From JAGVSV01 sp040766135 (lineage in GTDB: Bacteria > Bacillota > Clostridia > Christensenellales > Aristaeellaceae), in NCBI GenBank assembly GCA_040766135.1, contig JAXGRA010000003.1, forward strand, positions 62,001 to 126,000: DNA of 64,000 bases, read 5' to 3'. A program made the translations under genes and the position numbers. Under the pieces are notes generated by a model. The model ran no database searches and was not told the origin of the DNA. It was given only the letters and a program-made list of their open reading frames with translations. Positions 53,532 through 60,417 of this stretch are shown one piece after another (within the stretch, counting starts at the first letter, position 1; the number at the start of each line of letters is the position of its first letter).

Positions 53532-54285
53532 GGAAATTGAAAATATAAAAGACAGCATGCAGGGATATCTTGCTTCTGTTTCTTGCAAGTCTGTCTCTGA
53601 TAAACTTAATGCTTGTGCGCATATTTTTAGTATGATAGAGAAAAATCCAGAAAATTCCCAAGAACTTTTTGAACACTTTCTTTCCACCGCAAAAAGCATA
53701 GAAGGCAGAGGGGAAGCAAAAATTGATGTTATCTACACGGATAAAGAAAGAGAGGCTCTTAAAAAGAAGTACGGAACACTGATTAATGAGACTTTGGAGT
53801 TACTACTGAAACGCAATCTTGACGAGCATGATTTTTATACACAACTCTGGAATAATATTTTTTGTACAACTGCCTTTCAAGAAAAAGATAGTAAAGTATT
53901 TGCTTTATATTATATATGGATTGACGCACGCATCCCGTATTTTAAGTTAGAAGCTGGTCTACAAATGGATAACAGCGAATTTGTTCAGCGCACACAAAAC
54001 TTGAACAGTAATCTTGCCCTTGCCAAAGCACAATTCATTTTGAAAACAAATTATTTTTCTCAAAAAACAGCAAGAGCATCTGTTCTATTATCATTAATTG
54101 ATTCATTGAAAGAGAAAGAAGAAGATCGAATTGTTCTTATGGCACATGTCCTTGATCTAGCCGATTCAAGCAAATATATTGAAGAGAGAATAAAGCAATT
54201 GTCAGATAAGCTCTCGGCTGTTGAGAAAAAAATAAGACAATTATCAGATAAGCCGTTGGCTGAAGGTGCTGAAGGTATTGAGTGA
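53521..54285 (+). CDS. Unrecognised helical cytosolic protein with heptad-like tail
   Basis: A 254-residue, mostly helical soluble protein. The C-terminus has an internal duplication (RIKQLSDKLSAVEKK and KIRQLSDKPLAE) that looks like a short coiled coil. No signal peptide or known motif. ATG 53521 is chosen because GAGGGG lies 7 bases upstream; an ATG at 53506 is also in frame. Last gene of the AT-rich operon; no terminator is evident in the next 130 bp. Confidence 0.6.
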   Translation: MLCKEIENIKDSMQGYLASVSCKSVSDKLNACAHIFSMIEKNPENSQELFEHFLSTAKSIEGRGEAKIDVIYTDKEREALKKKYGTLINETLELLLKRNLDEHDFYTQLWNNIFCTTAFQEKDSKVFALYYIWIDARIPYFKLEAGLQMDNSEFVQRTQNLNSNLALAKAQFILKTNYFSQKTARASVLLSLIDSLKEKEEDRIVLMAHVLDLADSSKYIEERIKQLSDKLSAVEKKIRQLSDKPLAEGAEGIE

Positions 54286-54419
54286 ATAATCACCTAAGTT
54301 CTGGACTTAAATAAAATTATCTTTCCCATATAAATTAAAAGTACATATCATTCCTCAATCTCTCTTCTTGGCACCAAAGTCATGCTTTTCTCCAATTGTG
54401 AAAAGGGTGTTTTGTTCAG

Positions 54420-54862
54420 CTATAAGGCAAGGGCTGTATCGTTTGCCGTAAGCATATAGTTTCCATCATCTTCCGGCATCACGGAAAAATGATAGGTTGC
54501 CCCCGTTTTTATAGGCCATTCATACAGCCAGGACACGGATACCTGGCTGTTGCTTGTCCACAGATGAACAATCATGCCAAACGTTTGGGCGGTAAAATCC
54601 GTATTTTCAGGAAAACCCCGTCTTCATAGGAAAAATCAATGGTCTCGTTTTCGCGGAAAGGCAGGCTCATTTGAGGGTTGCGGCTACACGCCCCTATACT
54701 CAACGCCTTTCTGTCCATATAATATTCGATAGCAATTTGCCTGATATCCTTTGTGCATAATTCGCATTGTACCTGAAACAGCGCTGCCTCCTCAACTTTT
54801 TCTTGGCCTGTTATTATCATGGCTAAGACAAGAATAAACACAGGTACCAGCAGCAGCCACAT
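54420..54862 (-). pseudogene. Small membrane-anchored protein gene broken by a one-base deletion
   Basis: From the ATG at 54862 the frame encodes a membrane helix (about 2-19) and a beta-type domain, and ends early at 54572. Switching to the -1 frame at the run of four T near 54617 gives a smooth continuation, ENTDFTAQTFGMIVHLW to DDGNYMLTANDTALAL, ending at 54420. One extra T in that run would restore Asp-Gly-Val-Phe-Pro-Glu-Asn. It is therefore a single frameshift or a sequencing error. The family is unknown and the true start is unclear. Confidence 0.6.
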
Positions 54863-55005
54863 AATGAATGCGTGTTTTTCGCTGCGGTTTGTTGCCGTTA
54901 TCTGTCACTGCACTTCTCCTTACACATTGTTAATATAAAACATTATACGCCTTTTCTCTGTGCAATGCTCAACCGTCATCGCACTGCATACACCTCCCCG
55001 AACCC

Positions 55006-55040
55006 TGTCACCAAATGTCACCCCATGTCAGTGCATGTCA
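55006..55040 (+). promoter_or_regulatory. Four TGTCA repeats at exact 10-bp spacing before the capsid operon
   Basis: TGTCA occurs at 55006, 55016, 55026 and 55036, one helical turn apart, ending 43 bp before the portal start. This looks like a phased array for a regulator controlling the operon. Confidence 0.6.
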
Positions 55041-55082
55041 GTCCCCTTGCGTGGTAGGGTGCGCGCGGAAGGAGGTGAAAAC

Positions 55083-56273
55083 ATGATCACAAGGGATCGC
55101 GCTTGGATGGGGGCGGTGCCGTCGGCGCGGCTGGTGGACGGCGTGGTGCGGGAGTTTGCGCAGCAGCAGCCCCGGCTGGAACGGCTGCACCGCTATGCGC
55201 AGGGGCGGCATGATGTGCTGATGCGCACAAAGCCCGACGGGCTGCCCAACTACTGCATGCCGCATGCGTTTGGGCGGTATATCGCGCAGATGACGGCAGG
55301 GTTTCTGGTCAGCCAGCCGGTGGCGTATCACGGCCCGCAGGGCGATAGCTTAGCGGACTTTCTGCGCTTGCTGCGCGCCATGGACGCCGATGCCGCCGAT
55401 GTGGAGCTGGCCATGGATCAGGCCGTGTTTGGCCGCGCGGTGTCGCTGTGCTTTGAGGGCGAGGACGGGCCGCAGGTGGCGGCGCTCGACCCGCGCAGCG
55501 CGTTTGTGGTGTATGACGACACGGTGGCGCACGCGCCGCTGTTTGGCGTGACCATCACCCCGCGCAGCGATGAGCAGGGGCACATGCGCGGCAGCGACAT
55601 CACGGCGTATACCGCCCGGCACATCGTGACCTACGCCGGGCAGCCCGGCCACGCAGGCGCGCTGCCGCAAGTGGCGGCGCATGGCTTTGCGCGCGTGCCC
55701 ATGGTGGAATACCGCAATGACGAGCACGCGCGCGGCGACTTTGAGGACGTGATGCCGCTGATCGACGCCTATGACGCGCTGCAAAGCGACCGCATGAACG
55801 ACCGCGCGCAGTTTGCCGATGCGCTGTTAGTGCTAACCGGCGTCATGGGCATCGGCACGCAGGAAAACCCCACGGACTTCCGCGCCGGCATGCAGCGCCT
55901 GCGCCAGGACAGGACGCTGTCGCTGCCCGATAGCGATGCGCGCGCGGACTGGCTGGTCAAAACGCCGCTGGAAAACGACATCGACGTGCTGCGCAACGCC
56001 ATTGCGGCGGACATCCACAAGTTCAGCATGACGCCGGACTTTGGCGATGAGCGCTTTGCGGGCAATGTCAGCGGCGTGGCCATCAAGTACAAGCTGTTTT
56101 GCTTGGAGCAAAAAATGCGCATCAAGGAGCGCTGGTTTGTGCGCGGCCTGCGCGAGCGCGCCCGTGTGCTGGCCACCTGGATGGCGCAGCATGGCCTGCA
56201 CGCCCCCGATGTGCGCGATCTGCGCATTACGCTGTCGCGCACGCTGCCGGATGCACCCCACGACAAACAATGA
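55083..56273 (+). CDS. Phage portal protein, SPP1 gp6-like
   Basis: A 396-residue portal protein. It has the family's pattern: LHRYAQGRHDVL near 35, FGRYIAQMTAGFLVSQPVAY near 65-85, VVYDDTVAHAPLFGVTI near 145, VPMVEYRN and FEDVMPLIDAYDALQSDRMN near 210-240, then DIHKFSMTPDFGDERFAGNVSG near 320. It would form the 12-subunit ring at one capsid vertex. AAGGAGGTGAAAAC precedes the ATG at 55083. First gene of the phage-type operon; no terminase gene precedes it, although large terminase normally does. Composition is GC-rich like the host, which suggests long residence. Confidence 0.88.
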   Translation: MITRDRAWMGAVPSARLVDGVVREFAQQQPRLERLHRYAQGRHDVLMRTKPDGLPNYCMPHAFGRYIAQMTAGFLVSQPVAYHGPQGDSLADFLRLLRAMDADAADVELAMDQAVFGRAVSLCFEGEDGPQVAALDPRSAFVVYDDTVAHAPLFGVTITPRSDEQGHMRGSDITAYTARHIVTYAGQPGHAGALPQVAAHGFARVPMVEYRNDEHARGDFEDVMPLIDAYDALQSDRMNDRAQFADALLVLTGVMGIGTQENPTDFRAGMQRLRQDRTLSLPDSDARADWLVKTPLENDIDVLRNAIAADIHKFSMTPDFGDERFAGNVSGVAIKYKLFCLEQKMRIKERWFVRGLRERARVLATWMAQHGLHAPDVRDLRITLSRTLPDAPHDKQ

Positions 56274-56284
56274 AAGGAGACCCC

Positions 56285-56593
56285 ATGGACAACACCCCCG
56301 AAATGATCCCAGAGAAACTGACCCTGCGCGAGCAGGCCGTGGCGCTGCGCGAACGGCGCTTGAAGGCGCGCGAGCTGCTAAGCGAGCATCACCTGCCCCC
56401 GCAGGTGGGCGAGGCGCTCAACTATGACAGCGATGAAGCGCTGGAGCAATCCATCGCGCTGGCTAAAGCCGTGATGGCCGCCGCGCGCAGCGCGCCCCAA
56501 GCGCCGCGTGCGCCCGCCCCGGCCCCGGACACGCGCAGCATGACCTATGCCCAGCGCGCGGCGCTGTACCTGGCCCATCAACCCATGAAATAA
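56285..56593 (+). CDS. Probable capsid scaffolding protein
   Basis: A 102-residue acidic and helical protein with charged helices (LREQAVALRERRLKARELL) and a Pro/Ala-rich linker near 75-90, then a C-terminal helix TYAQRAALYLAHQ. Size, helicity and the position between portal and capsid genes are typical for scaffolding proteins (DUF4355-like), which guide shell assembly and are then lost. AAAGGAG precedes the ATG. Call rests mainly on gene order. Confidence 0.55.
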   Translation: MDNTPEMIPEKLTLREQAVALRERRLKARELLSEHHLPPQVGEALNYDSDEALEQSIALAKAVMAAARSAPQAPRAPAPAPDTRSMTYAQRAALYLAHQPMK

Positions 56594-56606
56594 AGGAGGA
56601 AAACAC

Positions 56607-57722
56607 ATGTCTGTCACACTCAAGGAACACATGATTATCCCGGAAGTCGTCGCCGAAATGGTGGAGCAATCCTTCGGCGGCAAGGTAACGCTGCTGCCGG
56701 TGGCCACGCAGGACAACACCCTGCAGGGCAAGCCCGGCGATACGCTCAAATTTCCGGCCTTCCGGTTCATCGGCAAGGCCGCGCGCGTGGACGAAAACGG
56801 TCAGGTGCAGCCCGGCCTGCTCAGCGCCGATACCGTCAGCGCCGCCGTGCACAAGTATGCCAAGGCCGTGGTCATCACCGATGAGGCGCGGCTGTCGGGC
56901 TTTGGCGACCCGGTGGGCGAGGCCGCGCGCCAGCTGGCGCAGGCCATTGACCACGCCGTGGACGATGAATTATTCCAGGCGCTGGAAGGCGCGGGGCTGG
57001 CGCGCAAGGTGGTCATTGAAAAGCTGACCAGCGACGCCGTGGCCGATGCGCTCACGCTGTTTGGCGAGGAGCAGGACGGCCCCAAGCTGCTGATCACCGA
57101 TGCGCAGGGCGTGGCGGCGCTGCGCAAGGATCCGGGCTATCTGCGCTGCGGCGACATGGCGCAGGAGCTGATCTGCTCCGGCGTGGTGGGCGAGATCTGG
57201 GGCTGCCAGATATTGATCTCGCAAAAGATTGCCGCCAAAGCCGACACCGGCGAGCTGCAATACTTCATCGTCAAGCCCGGCGCGCTGCGCCTGGTCAGCA
57301 AGACCGGCACGCAGGTGGAGGTGCAGCGCGAGCCGGAGTACATGCGCGACACCATCTATGCCAGCAAGCACTGCACGGCCTACCTGTACGATGCGGGCAA
57401 GGTGGTTAGCCTGACGCGCTTTACGGGGCTTCAGTCGCTGACCAACAGCGGCATCGCCGCCCTGCCCGGCGGCGCCCCGGGCACCATGCGCATCGCCATC
57501 CCGGACAGCATGCTGCCGCCCGCGGGCTATGCCTGGGTGTACAAGCTGGACGACAGCGCGCAGGACGCGGGCACCTTCGGCACGGCGTTTACGGGCACGG
57601 CCTGGCCGGGCAGCGGGCAGGACATCGCGGTGGGCGCATCGCTGTACGTGCACGTGCTGCTGGTAGCCACCAAGGACCAGAAGCCTGTCAAAACGCTCAC
57701 CCTGCCCACCGTCACGGCGTAG
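56607..57722 (+). CDS. Major capsid protein
   Basis: A 371-residue protein. About 1-290 fit an HK97-fold capsid protein of the N4-gp56-like type: an N-terminal helix, FGGKVTLLP, GDTLKFPAFRFIGKA, the spine helix GEAARQLAQAIDHAVDDELF near 110-130, ILISQKI, and VEVQREPEYMRDTIYASKHC near the end. The last 75 residues (APGTMRIAIPDSMLPPAGYA onward) form an extra beta-rich domain that could decorate the shell surface. AAAGGAGGA precedes the ATG. It is 13 bp after the scaffold gene. Intact, so a shell could be made. Confidence 0.82.
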   Translation: MSVTLKEHMIIPEVVAEMVEQSFGGKVTLLPVATQDNTLQGKPGDTLKFPAFRFIGKAARVDENGQVQPGLLSADTVSAAVHKYAKAVVITDEARLSGFGDPVGEAARQLAQAIDHAVDDELFQALEGAGLARKVVIEKLTSDAVADALTLFGEEQDGPKLLITDAQGVAALRKDPGYLRCGDMAQELICSGVVGEIWGCQILISQKIAAKADTGELQYFIVKPGALRLVSKTGTQVEVQREPEYMRDTIYASKHCTAYLYDAGKVVSLTRFTGLQSLTNSGIAALPGGAPGTMRIAIPDSMLPPAGYAWVYKLDDSAQDAGTFGTAFTGTAWPGSGQDIAVGASLYVHVLLVATKDQKPVKTLTLPTVTA

Positions 57723-57730
57723 GAGGGCAC

Positions 57731-58030
57731 ATGGACGCACTGAGGACGCGCCTGCGCGCGCTGCTGCCCGGCGAGCAGCCCGGCGATGAGCTGTTGGACG
57801 AGATGCTCATGCATGCCGCCGACACCGTGCGCGCGCTGACCGGGCGCACCGACATCCCCGAGGGGCTGCAGGGCACGCAGCTGCGGCTGGCGGTCATTTG
57901 CTACAACCGCTTAGGCACCGAGGGCGAGCACGCCCGGCGCGAGGGCAGCCTGACCCTCACCTTTGACAGCCTGCCCCAGGACGTGCGCCAGGTGCTCAAG
58001 GCCTGGCGTGTGGCGCGGGTGTCATCATGA
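57731..58030 (+). CDS. Head-tail adaptor (connector) protein
   Basis: A 99-residue helical protein. LRTRLRALLPGEQPGDELLD and MHAADTVRALTGR at the start, then QLRLAVICYNRLGTEGEHAR, form the helical bundle of gp6/gp15-type adaptors that bind under the portal. The gene starts 8 bp after the capsid stop and overlaps the next gene by 4 bp. Confidence 0.7.
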   Translation: MDALRTRLRALLPGEQPGDELLDEMLMHAADTVRALTGRTDIPEGLQGTQLRLAVICYNRLGTEGEHARREGSLTLTFDSLPQDVRQVLKAWRVARVSS

Positions 58031-58353
58031 CGCGCCGCATGTACCGCCACGCGGTGCGCGTGCGCGCCGTGCCGTGCTTAGACATCCAGGGCGAAAGCGG
58101 GGGCAGCGCGCGCGGCGAAATGACGGCGCTGGCGTTCACGTTTGACGCCTCGGTCACGCCGGACAAGCAGAGCGAAACGCGCGAAACCGGCACGCTGCGC
58201 CCGCGCGAGCGGCGGCTGCTGTTAGCCGCGCGCAGCGTGAAGCTGTACCAGGGCGACCACCTGTACTTCCCCGGCGATACGCGCTGCTGGCGCGTGATGC
58301 AGGCGCGGTATTACCCGCAGCACACGCACATTGAAGCGGAGGTGGAGGGATGA
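58027..58353 (+). CDS. Head closure (stopper) protein candidate
   Basis: A 108-residue beta-rich protein. The C-terminal half, GDHLYFPGDTRCWRVMQARYY and then HTHIEAEVEG, resembles gp16-type stopper proteins that seal the head after packaging. It overlaps both neighbours by 4 bp (58027-58030 and 58350-58353). Function assigned by position and fold style. Confidence 0.55.
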   Translation: MTRRMYRHAVRVRAVPCLDIQGESGGSARGEMTALAFTFDASVTPDKQSETRETGTLRPRERRLLLAARSVKLYQGDHLYFPGDTRCWRVMQARYYPQHTHIEAEVEG

Positions 58354-59024
58354 ACGCACTGATGGTGCGCGTGTACCAAGCGCTGCTGCCCCTGCCCTGC
58401 GCGGTGACGCGCCTGTGGCCGCAAACGCTGGTGCCCATCCCCTCGGTAGCCTTCGGCGTGGCCGCAGCCGCGCCGGGCGAGCGCGGCACGCGCTGCCAGC
58501 TGCTGTTGGAAGCGCGGGCGCTGACCCCGGAGGCGGCCGGTACGCTGGCCGCCTCCGCTCGGGACAGGCTGGTGCCGCTGGGGTTTGAGCTGGCCGGCTG
58601 GCACGATGAGGAGGTGCGGGACAGCGGATGCTTTGCGGTGGCGCTGCGCATGGCGGGTGAGTTTTTGCCCGATGGCGCGCCGGTGCCGCTGCCGGACATC
58701 ACGCTCAACGGCACCCCGGTGGGCGGGCTGCGCACGCTGACGCCGCCCACCAGGGAACGGCTGTTTATCGACACCACCCAGCCCGACAACCCCATGCGCA
58801 CCTATGCGCCGCAGCCGCTGCAACCGGGGCGCATCACATTGACCGCGCACCTGCTGCCCGATGACCCGGGACAAATCCTGCTGCGCGATGCGCTGACCAC
58901 GGGCAGCAAGATGAGCATCACCATCACCGACCCGCCGCAGGCGCCGGTCAGCGCGCAGGGCTATGCCGCCAGCATCACGGCGCACGGCCCCATGCTGACC
59001 GCCGTTATCCAGCTGACGGGTTGA
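58350..59024 (+). CDS. Tail protein, probable fusion of tail terminator and tail tube domains
   Basis: A 224-residue protein. The first about 100 residues resemble small tail-completion/terminator proteins (RCQLLLEARALTPEAAGTLA, CFAVALRMAGEFLPDG), and about 105-224 look like a tail-tube domain (ITLNGTPVGGL, MRTYAPQPLQPGRITLTAHL and a final beta strand). In most tailed phages these are two genes. No tape measure or baseplate gene follows, so if a tail is made it must be very short. Inference from length, domain style and order. Confidence 0.5.
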   Translation: MNALMVRVYQALLPLPCAVTRLWPQTLVPIPSVAFGVAAAAPGERGTRCQLLLEARALTPEAAGTLAASARDRLVPLGFELAGWHDEEVRDSGCFAVALRMAGEFLPDGAPVPLPDITLNGTPVGGLRTLTPPTRERLFIDTTQPDNPMRTYAPQPLQPGRITLTAHLLPDDPGQILLRDALTTGSKMSITITDPPQAPVSAQGYAASITAHGPMLTAVIQLTG

Positions 59025-59040
59025 TATGAAAGGAGAACCG

Positions 59041-59841
59041 ATGAACAAAGAACGCATGATTGCCCAATGGGCGCTGGACGCCCAGGGCAGCCCGTATGTG
59101 TACGGCGGCACCGGGCGGCGCTGCACACCGGCATACCGCAAGCAACTCATGGCGCAGTACCCGCAGCACGCCCCGGCCATCCAGGCCTTTTGCCCGGTGT
59201 TAAGCGGCATTCAAAAGGATTGCCGCGGCTGCCGCCACGAGGGCCGCAGCTGCTATGACTGCGCGCAGTTTACGCGCCGGGCGCTGGAAGCGGCGGGGAT
59301 CTCCCTGCCCAGCGGGGCCAGCAGCCAGTGGCGCAGCGACAGCTGGGCGCACAAGGGCGATATCAAAAATCTGCCGCGCGGGCGCGTGTGCGTGCTGTTC
59401 CGCCAAAGCGGCGACAGCGCCTATCCCATGGCGCACACCGGGCTGTACTTGGGCGATGGCACGGCCATGGACGCGCGCAGCCATGCGCAGGGCGTGCTGC
59501 GCCGCCCGGTGGAGGCCTACCCCTGGACGCACTACGCCATCCCCCACGGGCTGGACGGGGAGGCGGGCATCCGGCAGGGCGCGCGCGGCGAGCACGTGCG
59601 CAAGCTGCAGCAATTGCTGCTAGCCTGCGGGTACAAGCTGCCCCAATACGGCGCCGACGGCATCTTCGGCGAGGAAACGCTGGCCGCGCTCAACCATTTC
59701 CAGCGCGACAACGGCCAGCCCGCCGCCCCCGCCGCCGATGACCAGCTGTTAATGCTGCTGAAAGACATGGCTGACAAGCGGGATGGCACCCTGCCCGATG
59801 CCTGCGCCACCTGCCCGCACCGCAAGGCGGTGGGCGCATGA
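59041..59841 (+). CDS. Endolysin with NlpC/P60-type and peptidoglycan-binding domains
   Basis: A 266-residue lysin without a signal peptide. The peptidase domain has CYDCAQFTRRALEAA (likely catalytic C74), a following His in YPMAHTGLYLGDG (H132), and an Asp/His-rich segment near 145. A PG_binding_1 domain follows at about 175-230 (RQGARGEHVRKLQQLLL, YGADGIFGEETLAALNHFQ). A Cys pair near the end (CATCPH) may bind metal. AAAGGAG precedes the ATG at 59041. It overlaps the holin gene by 4 bp, the usual lysis cassette. Confidence 0.87.
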   Translation: MNKERMIAQWALDAQGSPYVYGGTGRRCTPAYRKQLMAQYPQHAPAIQAFCPVLSGIQKDCRGCRHEGRSCYDCAQFTRRALEAAGISLPSGASSQWRSDSWAHKGDIKNLPRGRVCVLFRQSGDSAYPMAHTGLYLGDGTAMDARSHAQGVLRRPVEAYPWTHYAIPHGLDGEAGIRQGARGEHVRKLQQLLLACGYKLPQYGADGIFGEETLAALNHFQRDNGQPAAPAADDQLLMLLKDMADKRDGTLPDACATCPHRKAVGA

Positions 59842-60290
59842 AAGAAACGCTCAAAGCGCTGTCCGGCACCGTATGCGGCACCGTATGCGCGGGCGCGCTA
59901 TACCTGTTAGGCGGGTGGGACACCGCCATCGGCATGATGTTTTTGCTGATGGGGCTGGACTTGCTGACCGGCGTAATGACGTCGCTCAAACAAAAAAGCG
60001 CGCACACGCCGGGCGGCGGCTTCCTGTCGCGCACGTTTTTCTTAGGGCTGACGCGCAAGCTGACCATCACGCTGATGATCATGCTGGCTACTGCTCTTGA
60101 CCGCACGCTGGGCACGCAGGGCATATGCCGCTTAGCCGCCATCGGCTTTTACACCGCCAACGAGGGCCTGAGCATCGTGGAAAACGCCGCCCTGCTGGGC
60201 GTGCCCTTCCCCAAGGGGCCATTAAACGCCCTGGAACGCCTGCGCGAGCGCAATGACAGCCAGAACCCCAATCCAACGGACGTTGACTAA
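59838..60290 (+). CDS. Phage holin, phi29/TcdE-like family
   Basis: A 150-residue membrane protein with three to four helices: about 10-45, 60-85 and 95-130. WDTAIGMMFLLMGLDLLTGV and NEGLSIVENAALLGVPFP are characteristic of the Cph1/TcdE/holin-4 family. It would make the membrane pore that lets the endolysin reach the wall. It is the last gene of the operon and is closed by a strong terminator 10 bp downstream. Confidence 0.88.
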   Translation: MKETLKALSGTVCGTVCAGALYLLGGWDTAIGMMFLLMGLDLLTGVMTSLKQKSAHTPGGGFLSRTFFLGLTRKLTITLMIMLATALDRTLGTQGICRLAAIGFYTANEGLSIVENAALLGVPFPKGPLNALERLRERNDSQNPNPTDVD

Positions 60291-60300
60291 CCAACCAAGA

Positions 60301-60339
60301 AACAGCCCGCCGGGACGTATAACCTGGCGGGCTGTTTTT
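60301..60339 (+). terminator. Rho-independent terminator after the phage-type operon
   Basis: AACAGCCCGCCGGG pairs with CCTGGCGGGCTGTT, with one mismatch and an 8-base loop, and five T follow. It separates the capsid-lysis operon from the sugar genes. Confidence 0.88.
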
Positions 60340-60345
60340 GCCCCC

Positions 60346-60374
60346 TTGATTCTGCCTGCCTGCCCCTCTATAAT
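60346..60374 (+). promoter_or_regulatory. Promoter of the phosphohexomutase operon
   Basis: TTGATT (60346-60351), 17-bp spacer and TATAAT (60369-60374), starting 6 bp after the terminator. GGGGAGGG lies before the ATG at 60418. Confidence 0.7.
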
Positions 60375-60417
60375 GGAGGAAAATATAAACAAAGGACATG
60401 TGGGGAGGGCTATATTT

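Noticed and set aside
55083..60290. Complete prophage
   Set aside because: No integrase, repressor, replication, terminase, tape measure or baseplate gene and no attachment-site repeats were recognised around the block.
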